Assembly (NCBI RefSeq): GCF_029626235.1
Contig: NZ_JARUBO010000005.1
Coordinates: forward strand, 652,501-716,500
Direction: 5' to 3'
Source: Micromonospora sp. WMMD1120
GTDB lineage: Bacteria; Actinomycetota; Actinomycetes; Mycobacteriales; Micromonosporaceae
Length of the DNA: 64,000 bases
In this document: positions 34,624 through 45,152 of the stretch, piece after piece
How the letters are laid out: every line of letters starts with the position of its first letter
Numbering within the stretch: position 1 is the first letter of the stretch
Notes under the pieces: generated by a model
Seen by the model: only the letters and a program-made list of their open reading frames with translations
What the model was told of the DNA's origin: nothing
Database searches by the model: none
Program-made: the position numbers and the translations under genes

Positions 34624-35052
34624 GTGAACCCCGCAGGTGAATCCGACCGTCCCGGTGCGTCGATGACCCTCTTCGAAGCGGTCGGCGGCGAACCCACCTT
34701 CCGCAAGCTGGTGGACGAGTTCTACGTCGGTGTCGCCACCGATCCCCTGCTGCGGCCGATGTATCCGGAGGAGGACCTGGGCCCGGCCGCCGACCGGCTG
34801 ACGCTCTTCCTGATGCAGTACTGGGGCGGCCCCAACACGTACTCGGCCCAGCGCGGGCACCCGCGGCTGCGGATGCGGCACGCGCCCTTCCGCATCGGAG
34901 CGGCGGAGCGGGACGCCTGGCTGCTGCACATGCGTCGGGCGGTGGACCGACTGGAGCTGGAGCCGCAGGTCGCCGCGGCTCTCTGGGACTACCTGGAGCG
35001 GGCCGCGTACTTCATGGTCAACGTGATGGACGACCCGGCCACCGGCGGCTGA
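34624..35052 (+). CDS. glbO: Truncated haemoglobin, group II (trHbO)
   Basis: 142-residue 2-on-2 globin that binds O2 and may support respiration or NO handling. The core starts at TLFEAVGGEPTFRKLVDEFYVGV (Tyr34 at B10), PMYPEEDLGPAADRLTLFLMQYWGGP, proximal His86 in RLRMRHAPFRIG, and Trp at position G8 (DAWLLHM), all group II hallmarks. GTG 34624 has AGGA upstream; ATG 34663 would remove a 13-residue non-conserved extension. It keeps its mycobacterial neighbourhood with the HNH gene. Confidence 0.93.
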   Translation: MNPAGESDRPGASMTLFEAVGGEPTFRKLVDEFYVGVATDPLLRPMYPEEDLGPAADRLTLFLMQYWGGPNTYSAQRGHPRLRMRHAPFRIGAAERDAWLLHMRRAVDRLELEPQVAAALWDYLERAAYFMVNVMDDPATGG

Positions 35053-35073
35053 ACCGCCCCGGCGGGCGCGGCG

Positions 35074-35589
35074 TCAGAGCAGCGCGCCCTCGTCGTGCAG
35101 CCAGTCCACGAAGCTGGTGGCGACCGCCGCGCCGCAGTCGAGCATCTCGACCAGCAGCGCGTCGTGGGTGCCGGCGCCGAGCGGCACCTGGAGCTCGGCA
35201 TAGATCGGCAGTTGACCGCGCTCGGTCGGGTCGCCGATGTACGCCTTGCAGAACCGGCGGGTGTGGTTCCACTCGTTGACCACCCGGTATGCCCGGTCGG
35301 CCCAGTCCGGCGGAACAGTCGCGTGTGGGCGGGCCCGCATGACCAGGATCTCGTCCTCCGGGCCTTCGAGGGTGACCAGCACGGCGTGCCGCTCCCACAT
35401 GGCCAGCAGGTTGCCGTCGCCGTCGGCCAGGTAGCGCACGTCGAGCAGGTCGAGTGCGTCACAGACCCGACGCAGGCTCACCGGCTCGACGGTGGCGGGC
35501 ATCTCGGTCAGCACGGGCCGCTCGTTGGACGGGCAGTCGTCCCCCGGCTGCCGGGGGCTGGGCGGTCCGACCCGGACCGCGCTCTCCAT
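35074..35589 (-). CDS. YbjN-domain protein
   Basis: 171 residues. The C-terminal ~135 residues look like the YbjN fold related to type III secretion chaperones: VSLRRVCDALDLLDVRYLADGDGNL, AYRVVNEWNHTRRFCKAYIG, LPIYAELQVPLGAGTHDALL, AAVATSFVDWLHDE. Function of such actinobacterial proteins is not known. ATG 35589 is a reasonable start, preceded by GGGA; a further 23 codons upstream are open. Convergent with glbO, only 21 bp from its stop. Confidence 0.75.
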   Translation of the reverse strand: MESAVRVGPPSPRQPGDDCPSNERPVLTEMPATVEPVSLRRVCDALDLLDVRYLADGDGNLLAMWERHAVLVTLEGPEDEILVMRARPHATVPPDWADRAYRVVNEWNHTRRFCKAYIGDPTERGQLPIYAELQVPLGAGTHDALLVEMLDCGAAVATSFVDWLHDEGALL

Positions 35590-35789
35590 CGTGATCCCGC
35601 TTCGGGTTTCCGGATCGCCGCCGTCGGCGGGACCGGGGCGCCATGACCACCACGGCATCGCTCGCGCACCTCACTCCCCAGCGGATCCAGTCGCCTACGG
35701 TGCGTTGGATCCGAGGATGGACGGTACCCGGACAGCCGGGTTGAAGCACCCCCCCAACGACCGCCCCTGCCCAGAAGATTGAGCCGGGG

Positions 35790-36524
35790 TCATCCGTTCG
35801 GACGATTTTTCAGGGGTGTCACGGCAAGATCCGTGGCCTTCTGCAACCACGCGGCTCCGTGCGGTCCCACCAGGCCCACCCACCGACCGGCGACCCGCAC
35901 CTGGACGGCGTCCGTGCCACGCCCGGCGGCCGGGCCGTCGGCAGCACCGAGGAAGCCCATCCGGACCAGCCCCTGCACCAGCCGCTGCGGCACCTCCACC
36001 GGCGCGGCGGGCGCACCGTCCGGGGTGACCAGCACCGCCACGTGGTCCAGCAGCGCGTCCCGCAACACCCGCTGCCCCACCGCGCGACCCGCCACGCCCT
36101 GCTCGCTCGCCGTCCGCAGGGTGCCCGCCGCCGCGTCCGCGATCCGCCGCAACTCGGCCGCCGGCAGCGCCTCCACCTGCCGGCTGCCCGCCGGCGGCAG
36201 CGGCCACCGCCACTGCGCGTCCCGACGGCCCGGCAGGGCCTCCCCGCCGCGCGCCAACTCGGCGAGCAGCTCCCCGGCGGCCACTGTGACGTCCTCGGCG
36301 GCACCGTCGGCCGGCCCACCGGCGACGGTGCGGACCACCAGGACCTGCCACGGCAGCCGGGCCCAGAGGGCGACCCGGCCCGGCGCGCCGGCCGACCGCA
36401 GCCGGACCGGCGCGCCCGGGTCCAGCCGGACCAGCCGGGCCAGGAACGCGCCCGCGTCGGCCACCCCGGCGACGCCGTGGGTGGCCGGCACCGGGCCCGA
36501 CTCGGCAGTGCCCGGCCGGGTCAC
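35790..36524 (-). CDS. Conserved-position hypothetical protein, 244 aa
   Basis: Not assigned to a family. Soluble, Ala/Val/Arg-rich, with a structured look throughout (VALWARLPWQVLVVRTVAGG, VTVAAGELLAELARGGEALP, HVAVLVTPDGAPAAPVEVPQ, WVGLVGPHGAAWLQKATDLA). GTG 36524 overlaps the thioesterase stop as GTGA, so they are coupled. A protein of similar size occupies this position in mycobacteria (Rv2474c, from memory). The 200 bp after its stop (35590-35789) separate it from the YbjN gene and hold no feature I can name. Confidence 0.7.
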   Translation of the reverse strand: MTRPGTAESGPVPATHGVAGVADAGAFLARLVRLDPGAPVRLRSAGAPGRVALWARLPWQVLVVRTVAGGPADGAAEDVTVAAGELLAELARGGEALPGRRDAQWRWPLPPAGSRQVEALPAAELRRIADAAAGTLRTASEQGVAGRAVGQRVLRDALLDHVAVLVTPDGAPAAPVEVPQRLVQGLVRMGFLGAADGPAAGRGTDAVQVRVAGRWVGLVGPHGAAWLQKATDLAVTPLKNRPNG

Positions 36525-36967
36525 GCTCCGCCGCCCTGCGGGGCGTACGTGAGCAGGAAGTCCCGCTCCTCGGTGGTGACCCGCCGGGGCACCTGGCGGG
36601 TCAGGTCGAACGGCACCAGCACCGAGCGGGCGCGGCTGGCCAGCACGTCACCGTCGTACAGCTCGTAGGCGACGGTGAACGAGGCAGCCCGGATCTCCTC
36701 CACCCACAGTTCGATCCGGACCGTGGGAGCGGCCTCGGCGGTGGCCCGGCCCAACGCGTAGTCGACGGGGCGCAGGTAGTCGACCTCGTGGCGGCGGATC
36801 ACCACGCCGTCGGCGAACGAGCCGACCCCCCACGCCCGGCCGCCGGCGAACATCAACGCGACCCGCGCCTCCTCGTAGAGGGTGAGGAAACGCGAGTTGT
36901 TGACGTGGCCGTACGCGTCCAGGTCGGACCAGCGCAGGGTGCAGTGATAGATGAACCGGTCAGACAC
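36521..36967 (-). CDS. Acyl-CoA thioesterase, 4HBT hotdog fold
   Basis: 148-residue hotdog-fold protein like YbgC/4-hydroxybenzoyl-CoA thioesterases. The catalytic segment LRWSDLDAYGHVNNSRFLTLYEEAR carries the family Asp and the HVNN motif. VIRRHEVDYLRPVDYALG is typical. Acyl substrate unknown. GTG 36967 lies 13 bp after ettA, so ettA-thioesterase-hypothetical form one transcription unit. Confidence 0.9.
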   Translation of the reverse strand: MSDRFIYHCTLRWSDLDAYGHVNNSRFLTLYEEARVALMFAGGRAWGVGSFADGVVIRRHEVDYLRPVDYALGRATAEAAPTVRIELWVEEIRAASFTVAYELYDGDVLASRARSVLVPFDLTRQVPRRVTTEERDFLLTYAPQGGGA

Positions 36968-36980
36968 GTCGGGACGCCGG

Positions 36981-38657
<1,677 letters not shown>

Positions 38658-38833
38658 GGTGCGGGCTACCTCCGTCGGATTGCTGTCGCCTGATCGGCGG
38701 CGCGGCGCGGGCTGCGAGGACCGCCCGCTGCCGCCGACCGGGGGCCGGCCGCGCGCACGCCATCGTCAATCCTGACAGGTACGGCGCGCTTCGCCCACAT
38801 CACCCCGCCCCAGGAGTACGCCGGCGAGCCACG

Positions 38834-38862
38834 TTGCCCCTGCCGGTAAGGCAAAGTAGCTT
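38834..38862 (+). promoter_or_regulatory. Promoter of the second toxin-antitoxin pair
   Basis: TTGCCC (38834-38839) and TAGCTT (38857-38862) have a 17 bp spacer and lie 7 bases before ATG 38870, giving a leaderless mRNA. TTGCC (38834-38838) and GGCAA (38850-38854) form an inverted repeat spanning the spacer, a likely autoregulatory site. Confidence 0.55.
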
Positions 38863-38869
38863 TTTCGGT

Positions 38870-39175
38870 ATGACCAAGAAGATCACAGTCAGCCTGCCTG
38901 ACGATCTCGCCGAACGGCTCGCACAGGAACCGAACGCTTCCGCCTATGTGGCGGAATCACTGCGACGCCGGGTGGCCGGAGAAAGGACGCGGGAGATCCT
39001 GCGGGGCGCTGGCTTCGCGCTCACTGACGAGGGGTTGGCGCGGGCTCAGGTCGAGATGGACCAGCTGGAGGCGAGCATCACGCCGGAGCTGCGGACGGAA
39101 GCTGCCAGGCTACAGAACGAGGTTCTGGCAGCACGCGACAAGTTTCACGCGGCACGCGCCAAGGCTCGCAGGTGA
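38870..39175 (+). CDS. Antitoxin of a PIN-domain toxin-antitoxin pair
   Basis: 101 residues. N-terminal ribbon-helix-helix (KKITVSLPDDLAERLAQEPN, then ASAYVAESLRRR), followed by a long helical region with acidic and basic stretches that probably clamps the toxin (GLARAQVEMDQLEASITPELRTEA). ATG 38870 is set by the leaderless promoter just upstream. Stop overlaps the toxin start as GTGA. It is unlike vapB at 15438 in sequence, so the two pairs are independent. Confidence 0.82.
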   Translation: MTKKITVSLPDDLAERLAQEPNASAYVAESLRRRVAGERTREILRGAGFALTDEGLARAQVEMDQLEASITPELRTEAARLQNEVLAARDKFHAARAKARR

Positions 39176-39564
39176 TCGCTTTCGGCCTCGCACTGGACAC
39201 CACCGCGTTGCTCGCTTACTCCTCGACAGAACTGGACGTCGGGCACCGGATCGCGAAGGCTGCCGACCGCGGCCGGCAGGTGCTCGTTCCCGCCCTGTGC
39301 CTCGCCAACGCACATCAACTGGCGACCGCCGCGCAGTGGGAGATGCTCGAACCGCTCGGCGCGCTGCCGCATATTCAGATCACCCCCGTCGAACCCGAGA
39401 TGTGCAGCTACCTCGGCGGCTGGTCGCGTCGGATGAACGGCCGGATGGATCTGGCCCAGTTGGCGATGGACGCCGCCGCCAACCCTCTCGTACCGATCAT
39501 GACGGATCGGCGGGAACTGCTCGGCGAGGTGCTGCCGAAGGAATGGCCGATCATCGACCTCTGA
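39172..39564 (+). CDS. PIN-like toxin
   Basis: 130 residues. The opening ALDTTALLAYSS has the first PIN aspartate (D9), then VLVPALCLANAHQLA and a late acidic motif near IMTDRREL. The second and third acidic positions (perhaps in WEMLE and QLAMDAA) are less standard than in VapC, so activity cannot be judged from sequence. GTG 39172 overlaps the antitoxin stop. A non-toxic PIN remnant is a possible alternative, but the conserved coupling argues for a functioning pair. Confidence 0.75.
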   Translation: MIAFGLALDTTALLAYSSTELDVGHRIAKAADRGRQVLVPALCLANAHQLATAAQWEMLEPLGALPHIQITPVEPEMCSYLGGWSRRMNGRMDLAQLAMDAAANPLVPIMTDRRELLGEVLPKEWPIIDL

Positions 39565-39706
39565 CCGGTGGGCTGTCGACAAGATCACCTTTGGGATTCG
39601 GTCGTGCGCACGCGGGTAGGAGACTCCGGCACGAGGCACAAGACGCCGCAGCTACGCTCAGTACGCTCAACGCGGTGGACCCGTCAGTACCCGGAGGTGG
39701 CCGATC

Positions 39707-41107
39707 GTGACCGTCCGTAGCTCCTTTGTCGTAGTGGCGAACCGTCTGCCGGTCGACGAGGTGAGCACACCCGAGGGACGGCAGTGGCGACGCAGCCCGG
39801 GTGGGCTGGTCACCGCGCTGCATCCCGTACTCGCCGAACACCAGGGCACCTGGGTCGGCTGGGCCGGCGGCACCGGCGCGGCCCCCGAGCCGTTCGACCT
39901 GGAGGGCATCCGGCTGCACCCGGTTCCGCTCAGCGCCGAGGAGTTGGAGCGCTACTACGAGGGCCAGTCGAACGCGACGATCTGGCCGCTCTACCACGAC
40001 GCGGTGGAGACCCCTGCCTACAAGCGTCGCTGGCGGGAGGCGTACCGCCTGGTCAACGCCCGGTTCGCGGAGGCCGCGGCGGACGTGGCGGCCGAGGGCG
40101 CGACGGTATGGGTGCAGGACTACCAGCTCCAACTGGTCCCGGCGATGCTCCGTGAGCTGCGCCCGGACCTGCGGATCGGGTTCTTCCTGCACATCCCGTT
40201 CCCACCGATCGAGCTGTTCATGCAGATGCCGTTCCGCACCGAGATCCTGCGCGGCCTGCTCGGCGCCGACCTGGTCGGTTTCCAGCAGCGGCTGGCGGCG
40301 CAGAACTTCGTCCGCCTGGCCCGGCACCTCCTCGGGTTGCGCTACGAGGGTCAGATGATCCAGGTCGACGGTCGACAGGTGAAGGCCGGCGCCTTCCCCA
40401 TCTCGATCGACACCAAGGAGATGGAGCGGCTGGCCGAGGACCCGGCGATCCAGGCCCGGGCCAAGCAGATCCGTGCCGAGCTGGGCGACCCGAAGACGAT
40501 CATCCTGGGCGTGGACCGGCTGGATTACACGAAGGGCATCGAGCTACGCCTGAAGGCGTTCCGGGAACTGCTGGCTGACGGAAAGCTGACAGTTCCCGAC
40601 GCGGTTATGGTGCAGGTCGCCACGCCCAGCCGCGAACGTGTCGAGCACTACCAGGCACTTCGAGTCAAGGTAGAGCGCGAGGTTGGTCGGATTAATGGCG
40701 AATTCGGCAGGGTCGGCGTGCCGGCGGTGCATTATCTGCATCAGTCGTACAGTCGCAGTGAGCTTGCCGCCATGTACGTAGCCGCCGACGTGATGATGGT
40801 GACCCCGCTGCGCGACGGCATGAACCTGGTGGCAAAGGAATACGTAGCATCCCGTGCCGAGCAGGGCGGGGCGCTCGTGCTCAGTGAGTTCGCCGGCGCG
40901 GCCACCGAGCTGCGTCAGGCATTCCTATGCAATCCGCACGATCCGGACGCGGTCAAAGACGCCCTGCTCCGGGCCGTGCACGTGGAGAAAACCGAGGCAC
41001 GCCGCCGGATGCGGACCATGCAACGTCACCTGCGTACCCACGATGTGGGCCACTGGGCCAAGTCGTTCCTCTCGGAGCTGGGAGTTCCCGAGGCGGAGGC
41101 CGAGTGA
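39707..41107 (+). CDS. otsA: Trehalose-6-phosphate synthase
   Basis: GT20 glycosyltransferase that joins UDP- or ADP-glucose and glucose 6-phosphate. 466 residues. Motifs [68 protein letters not shown] and [18 protein letters not shown] are diagnostic. GTG 39707 follows GGAGGTGG. Tandem TACGCTCA sequences in the gap ahead (39653-39670) may be -10 elements. It overlaps the next gene by GTGA, so synthesis and dephosphorylation are coupled. Confidence 0.96.
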   Translation: MTVRSSFVVVANRLPVDEVSTPEGRQWRRSPGGLVTALHPVLAEHQGTWVGWAGGTGAAPEPFDLEGIRLHPVPLSAEELERYYEGQSNATIWPLYHDAVETPAYKRRWREAYRLVNARFAEAAADVAAEGATVWVQDYQLQLVPAMLRELRPDLRIGFFLHIPFPPIELFMQMPFRTEILRGLLGADLVGFQQRLAAQNFVRLARHLLGLRYEGQMIQVDGRQVKAGAFPISIDTKEMERLAEDPAIQARAKQIRAELGDPKTIILGVDRLDYTKGIELRLKAFRELLADGKLTVPDAVMVQVATPSRERVEHYQALRVKVEREVGRINGEFGRVGVPAVHYLHQSYSRSELAAMYVAADVMMVTPLRDGMNLVAKEYVASRAEQGGALVLSEFAGAATELRQAFLCNPHDPDAVKDALLRAVHVEKTEARRRMRTMQRHLRTHDVGHWAKSFLSELGVPEAEAE

Positions 41108-43713
41108 ACACGTCCGTCAACGATCAGGTGGCAGTCGCCGCCGGGGTGCTGGACCCCGAGCTGCGCGCCGCCATCGGCCGGATCGCCCGGGTCCCCCAGC
41201 TCCTGGTCGCCTGCGACTACGACGGCACACTGGCGCCGATCGTGGAGGACCCGAGCACCGCCGTCCCACTGCCCGAGGCGGTGGCCGCCGTCCGCGCGCT
41301 CGCCGCGCTGCCGCAGACCACCGTGGCGGTGGTCTCCGGCCGGGCGCTGCGCGACCTGGCCGCCCTCTCCCGGCTGCCCAGCGAGGTGCACCTCGTCGGC
41401 AGTCACGGCTCCGAGTTCGACATCGGCTTCGTCGAACGGCTCTCCCCCGAGCTGGTGGCGGTACGCACCCAGGTGCGCAACGCGCTGCGGGAGATCGCCG
41501 CCCAGCACCCCGGCATCCGGCTGGAGCGCAAGCCGGCGAGCGTCGCGATGCACACGCGGGGCGTCGACCCGCAGATCGCCGCGGCGGCCACCGAGGCGGT
41601 GCTGAACGGCCCGGCCACCTTCGACGGGGTCACGGTGACCCAGGGCAAGGAGGTCATCGAGCTCTCCGTCGTGGCCACCCACAAGGGCACCGCCGTCGAC
41701 CAACTGCGTACCCAACTGGCCGCCAGCGCGGTCCTCTTCATCGGTGACGACATCACCGACGAGAACGCGTTCGGCAACCTGCACGGCCCCGACCTGGGCA
41801 TCAAGATCGGCCCCGGGGACACCCAGGCCGACCACCGGGTGGGCGATCCGCTGGAGGCCGCACGTGTCCTGGGTCTGCTGCTGGAGACCCGGCGGCACTG
41901 GCTGTTCGGCGAGCGCGCGGTGCCGATCGAGCGGCACTCCATGCTCGCCAACGGTCGTACCGTCGCACTGCTCACCCCCGAGGCGAAGGTGAGCTGGCTC
42001 TGCCACCCCAAGCCGGACTCGGCGGCGATCTTCGCCGACCTGGTCGGCGGCAGTCCGGCCGGCCACTTCAGCGTCGCGCCCGAGCGCGGCGGCATCCCGC
42101 TGGGCCAGCGCTACCGCTCCGGCACGATGACAGTGGAGACCCGGTGGTCCGGCCTCACCGTCACCGACTGGCTGGACAAGCCGGCCCGGGAGACCACCCC
42201 GGACGACAGCCCGGCGGTCATCACCGGCGACTCGACACTGGTCCGGGTGCTCACCGGCAGCGGCAAGGCCCGGATCGAGTTCGCGCCGCGCCCGGAGTTC
42301 GGCCAGGTGGCCGTGCAGTTGCAGCCGCTCGGCGACGGCCTGCTGGTGCTGGGCTCCAACGAGCCGGTCGCGCTCTACGCCCCGGGCGTGCAGTGGGAGG
42401 TCCGCAACGACGGCGGGTTCGAGACCGCCAAGGCGGTCGTCGACCTCTCCGCCGCCGGCGGCCAGGTGGTGCTGGAGCTGCGCTTCGGCACGCACAGCCT
42501 GGAGCACCACCGGGTGCCGATCCACGAGCGGCAGGCCGCCGCCGAGCAGCCGTGGAAGGACTGGGTCGCCTCGCTGCGGCTGCCGTCCACCTCCCGTGAC
42601 CTGGTCGCGCGCAGCGCCCTCACCCTGCGCGGGCTCTGCCACGAGGCGACCGGCTCGATCCTGGCCGCGGCCACCACCTCGCTCCCCGAGGAGCTGGGCG
42701 GCGTCCGCAACTGGGACTACCGCTACTGCTGGCTGCGCGACGCCGCGCTGACCGCCCGCGCGCTCGTCGACCTCGGCTCCATCGAGGAGGCCGAGGCGTT
42801 CCTGCGCTGGGTGGACGGCTGCATCGAGCGGACCGGCGGGCACCCGGAGCGGCTGCACCCGCTCTACACCATCGACGGGTACGAGCTGGGCGCCGAGGCG
42901 GTCATCGACACGCTGCCCGGGTACGCCGGGTCCCGCCCGGTCCGGGTCGGCAACCTCGCCAACCACCAGCTCCAGCTCGACGTGTTCGGCCCCATCGCCG
43001 ACCTGATCGCGGCCGTCGCCGACGCCCGTGGCTCGGTCCGCGAGGACGAGTGGCGGGTCCTGGAGAACATGGTCGAGGCGGTCCGCCGCCGCTGGCACGA
43101 GCCCGACCACGGCATCTGGGAGGCCCGGCTGCCACCCCGGCACCACGTCTTCTCCAAGGTGATGTGCTGGATGACAGTCGACCGGGCGCTGCACGTGATG
43201 CGCCAGCACGGCGGCGAGGACCGACCCGAGTGGAAGGACCTGCGCGACCGGATCGGCGCCAACGTGCTGGAGCACGGCTGGCACGACGACGTCGAGGCGT
43301 ACAGCGTCGCGTACGGGGACGAGGACATGGACGCCTCGTCGCTCTGGATCGGCCTCTCCGGCCTGCTCCCGGGTGACGACCCGCGCTTCCTCTCCACGGT
43401 CCTGCGGATCGAGGCCGACCTGCGCAGCGGGCCGGTCGTCTACCGCTACCACTGGGACGACGGCCTGCCCGGCCGCGAGGGCGGCTTCCACATCTGCACG
43501 GCGTGGCTGATCGAGGCGTACCTGCGCACCGGCCGCCGCACCGACGCCGAGGAGCTTTTCGCGCAGATGGTGCTGACCGCCGGCCCGACCGGGCTGCTCC
43601 CCGAGCAGTACGACCCGCTCGCCGAGCGCGGCCTGGGCAACCACCCGCAGGCGTACAGCCACCTCGGGCTGATCCGCTGCGCCCTGCTGCTGGACAACAT
43701 GCTCAAGCAGTAG
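41104..43713 (+). CDS. otsB: Trehalose-6-phosphate phosphatase fused to a GH15 trehalase-like domain
   Basis: 869 residues in two parts. Residues ~1-265 form an HAD-type trehalose-6-phosphate phosphatase: nucleophile motif [44 protein letters not shown]. Residues ~275-869 form a six-hairpin glycoside hydrolase family 15 protein: [20 protein letters not shown] (catalytic Glu region follows), [38 protein letters not shown]. Mycobacterial relatives of the second part are trehalases. Making and possibly cleaving trehalose in one chain is odd. GTGA overlap with otsA. Confidence 0.9.
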   Translation: MNTSVNDQVAVAAGVLDPELRAAIGRIARVPQLLVACDYDGTLAPIVEDPSTAVPLPEAVAAVRALAALPQTTVAVVSGRALRDLAALSRLPSEVHLVGSHGSEFDIGFVERLSPELVAVRTQVRNALREIAAQHPGIRLERKPASVAMHTRGVDPQIAAAATEAVLNGPATFDGVTVTQGKEVIELSVVATHKGTAVDQLRTQLAASAVLFIGDDITDENAFGNLHGPDLGIKIGPGDTQADHRVGDPLEAARVLGLLLETRRHWLFGERAVPIERHSMLANGRTVALLTPEAKVSWLCHPKPDSAAIFADLVGGSPAGHFSVAPERGGIPLGQRYRSGTMTVETRWSGLTVTDWLDKPARETTPDDSPAVITGDSTLVRVLTGSGKARIEFAPRPEFGQVAVQLQPLGDGLLVLGSNEPVALYAPGVQWEVRNDGGFETAKAVVDLSAAGGQVVLELRFGTHSLEHHRVPIHERQAAAEQPWKDWVASLRLPSTSRDLVARSALTLRGLCHEATGSILAAATTSLPEELGGVRNWDYRYCWLRDAALTARALVDLGSIEEAEAFLRWVDGCIERTGGHPERLHPLYTIDGYELGAEAVIDTLPGYAGSRPVRVGNLANHQLQLDVFGPIADLIAAVADARGSVREDEWRVLENMVEAVRRRWHEPDHGIWEARLPPRHHVFSKVMCWMTVDRALHVMRQHGGEDRPEWKDLRDRIGANVLEHGWHDDVEAYSVAYGDEDMDASSLWIGLSGLLPGDDPRFLSTVLRIEADLRSGPVVYRYHWDDGLPGREGGFHICTAWLIEAYLRTGRRTDAEELFAQMVLTAGPTGLLPEQYDPLAERGLGNHPQAYSHLGLIRCALLLDNMLKQ

Positions 43714-43723
43714 ATCAAGCACA

Positions 43724-43767
43724 CGAGGGGGGGCCGGAGCGCGCTGAAGCGCCCCGGCCCCCTCTCG
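43724..43767 (+). terminator. Terminator hairpin after the otsB fusion
   Basis: CGAGGGGGGGCCGGAGCGC (43724-43742) and GCGCCCCGGCCCCCTCTCG (43749-43767) pair at 17 of 19 positions around a six-base GCTGAA loop, starting 10 bases after the stop. The palindromic repeat copy B follows 11 bases later. Confidence 0.85.
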
Positions 43768-43778
43768 TTGTCCGCGCC

Positions 43779-43846
43779 GATCTTGCACGTTTGGTTGACG
43801 AAACGCACCGTTATGCCCCTTATGCCGCAACAACAAGTGCAAGATC
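43779..43846 (+). repeat. 68 bp palindromic intergenic repeat, copy B
   Basis: GATCTTGCACGT at the left end and ACAAGTGCAAGATC at the right. The inner TTATGCCGCAACAACAAGT matches copy A in the same orientation, and total length is the same 68 bp. The right flank (43847-43895) is a run of GGGGT/GGGGC pentamers reaching the cobA stop codon. It lies between convergent genes. Confidence 0.85.
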
Positions 43847-43901
43847 GCGGGGGTGGGGTGGGGTGGGGCGGGGGCGGGGGCGGGGTGGGGTGGGGTGCGG
43901 G

Positions 43902-45152
43902 TTAGGTGTTGAGGGCGTGCACCACGTCGCCGATCACGACGACGGCTGGTGGGCGGAGGTCGGCGGCGTGCGCCTCGGCGGCTACCGCGCCGAGTGTCGA
44001 GCGGAGCGCTCGCTGGGCTCCGGTGGTGGCCTCCTGGACCACGGCGGCAGACGTCTCGGGAGAGCGGCCGTGGGCGATCAGCGTGGCGGTGATGGCGGCG
44101 AGGTTCTTCAGCCCCATCAGGATCACCAGCGTGCCGCGCAGGCCGGCGAGGGCGTCCCAGCGCACCAGCGAGGCCGGTGAGTCGGGTGCCACGTGCCCGG
44201 AGACGACGGTGAACTCGTGCGCCACCGACCGGTGGGTGACCGGGATGCCGGCCGCCGCCGGAGCGGCGATCGAGCTGGTCACCCCGGGAACCACCGTCAC
44301 CGGTACGCCGGCCGCCGCGCACGCCAGCAACTCCTCACCGCCCCGGCCGAAGACGTACGGGTCGCCGCCCTTGAGGCGTACCACGGAGGCGCCGGCCAGC
44401 GCCCTCTCGACCAGTATCTGGTTGATCTCCTCCTGCGCCCGGGACGGGCCGTAGGGGATCTTCGAGGCGTCCACCAGCTCGACGTCCGGGCGCAGCTCGT
44501 CCAGGAGCAGCCCGGGTACCAGGCGGTCGGCGACCACCACGTCGGCGGCGGTGAGCAGTCGCCAGCCCTTCACCGTGATCAACTCTGGATCACCCGGGCC
44601 CGCGCCGACGAGCGCAACCCGACCGGTCCGCCGCCGGCCCGCCGCCCCGGTCGAGGCGTCGGACCGGTCGGGCGTCGGCGGGACTCCGTCGGACACCAGG
44701 CGCACGGCGAGCAGGTCCCGGATGGCGTCACGCACTGTCATGGCCCGGCGCGGGTCGCCGCCGCCGAGGACCGCCACGGTGACCGGGCCGTGTCGGGTCA
44801 CCGCCGGGGTCCAGGCCGTGGCGGCAGTGCGGTCGTCGGCCCGGACGCAGAAGATCCGCCGCTCGGCGGCGACCGCGCTCACCGCGGCCGCCGCGAGCGG
44901 ATCGTCGATCGCGACCTGGACCAGCCACGCGCCGTCCAGGTCCTCGGGCGCGAACCGGCGCGGCACCCAGTGCAGCCGGCCCGCGTCCACCCGGGCGCGC
45001 AGGGCGGGGGTCAGGTCCGGCGCGACGAGCAGCACGTCGGCGCCGGCGTCCAGCAGCGCCGGGACCCGCCGGGTGGCGACCGCGCCGCCGCCCACCACCA
45101 CCACCCGCCGCCCGTCGAGCCGCAGGCCCAGGGGGTACGGATTCGCTGTCAC
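43902..45152 (-). CDS. cobA: Uroporphyrinogen-III C-methyltransferase with precorrin-2 dehydrogenase domain
   Basis: 416 residues, CysG-like. The N-terminal ~155 residues form the NAD-binding precorrin-2 dehydrogenase/ferrochelatase part (GRRVVVVGGGAVATRRV, GGGDPRRAM). The C-terminal ~245 residues form the SAM-dependent methylase (VGAGPGDPELITVKGWRLL, VVADRLVPGLLL, RLKGGDPYVFGRGGEE, VVPGVTSSIAAPAAAGIPVTHR). Makes precorrin-2 for cobalamin and/or siroheme. GTG 45152 overlaps cobT as GTGA; last gene of a cobC-cobT-cobA unit. Confidence 0.94.
   Translation of the reverse strand: MTANPYPLGLRLDGRRVVVVGGGAVATRRVPALLDAGADVLLVAPDLTPALRARVDAGRLHWVPRRFAPEDLDGAWLVQVAIDDPLAAAAVSAVAAERRIFCVRADDRTAATAWTPAVTRHGPVTVAVLGGGDPRRAMTVRDAIRDLLAVRLVSDGVPPTPDRSDASTGAAGRRRTGRVALVGAGPGDPELITVKGWRLLTAADVVVADRLVPGLLLDELRPDVELVDASKIPYGPSRAQEEINQILVERALAGASVVRLKGGDPYVFGRGGEELLACAAAGVPVTVVPGVTSSIAAPAAAGIPVTHRSVAHEFTVVSGHVAPDSPASLVRWDALAGLRGTLVILMGLKNLAAITATLIAHGRSPETSAAVVQEATTGAQRALRSTLGAVAAEAHAADLRPPAVVVIGDVVHALNT

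Noticed and set aside
39551..40327. Minus-strand 258-codon frame opposite otsA
   Set aside because: Shadow of the GT20 domain; translation lacks any recognisable fold and no ribosome binding site precedes it.
41026..44322. Minus-strand open frame of 1098 codons opposite the otsB fusion
   Set aside because: Low-complexity Val/Arg/Gly/Leu translation with no family features; the plus strand carries clear catalytic motifs.
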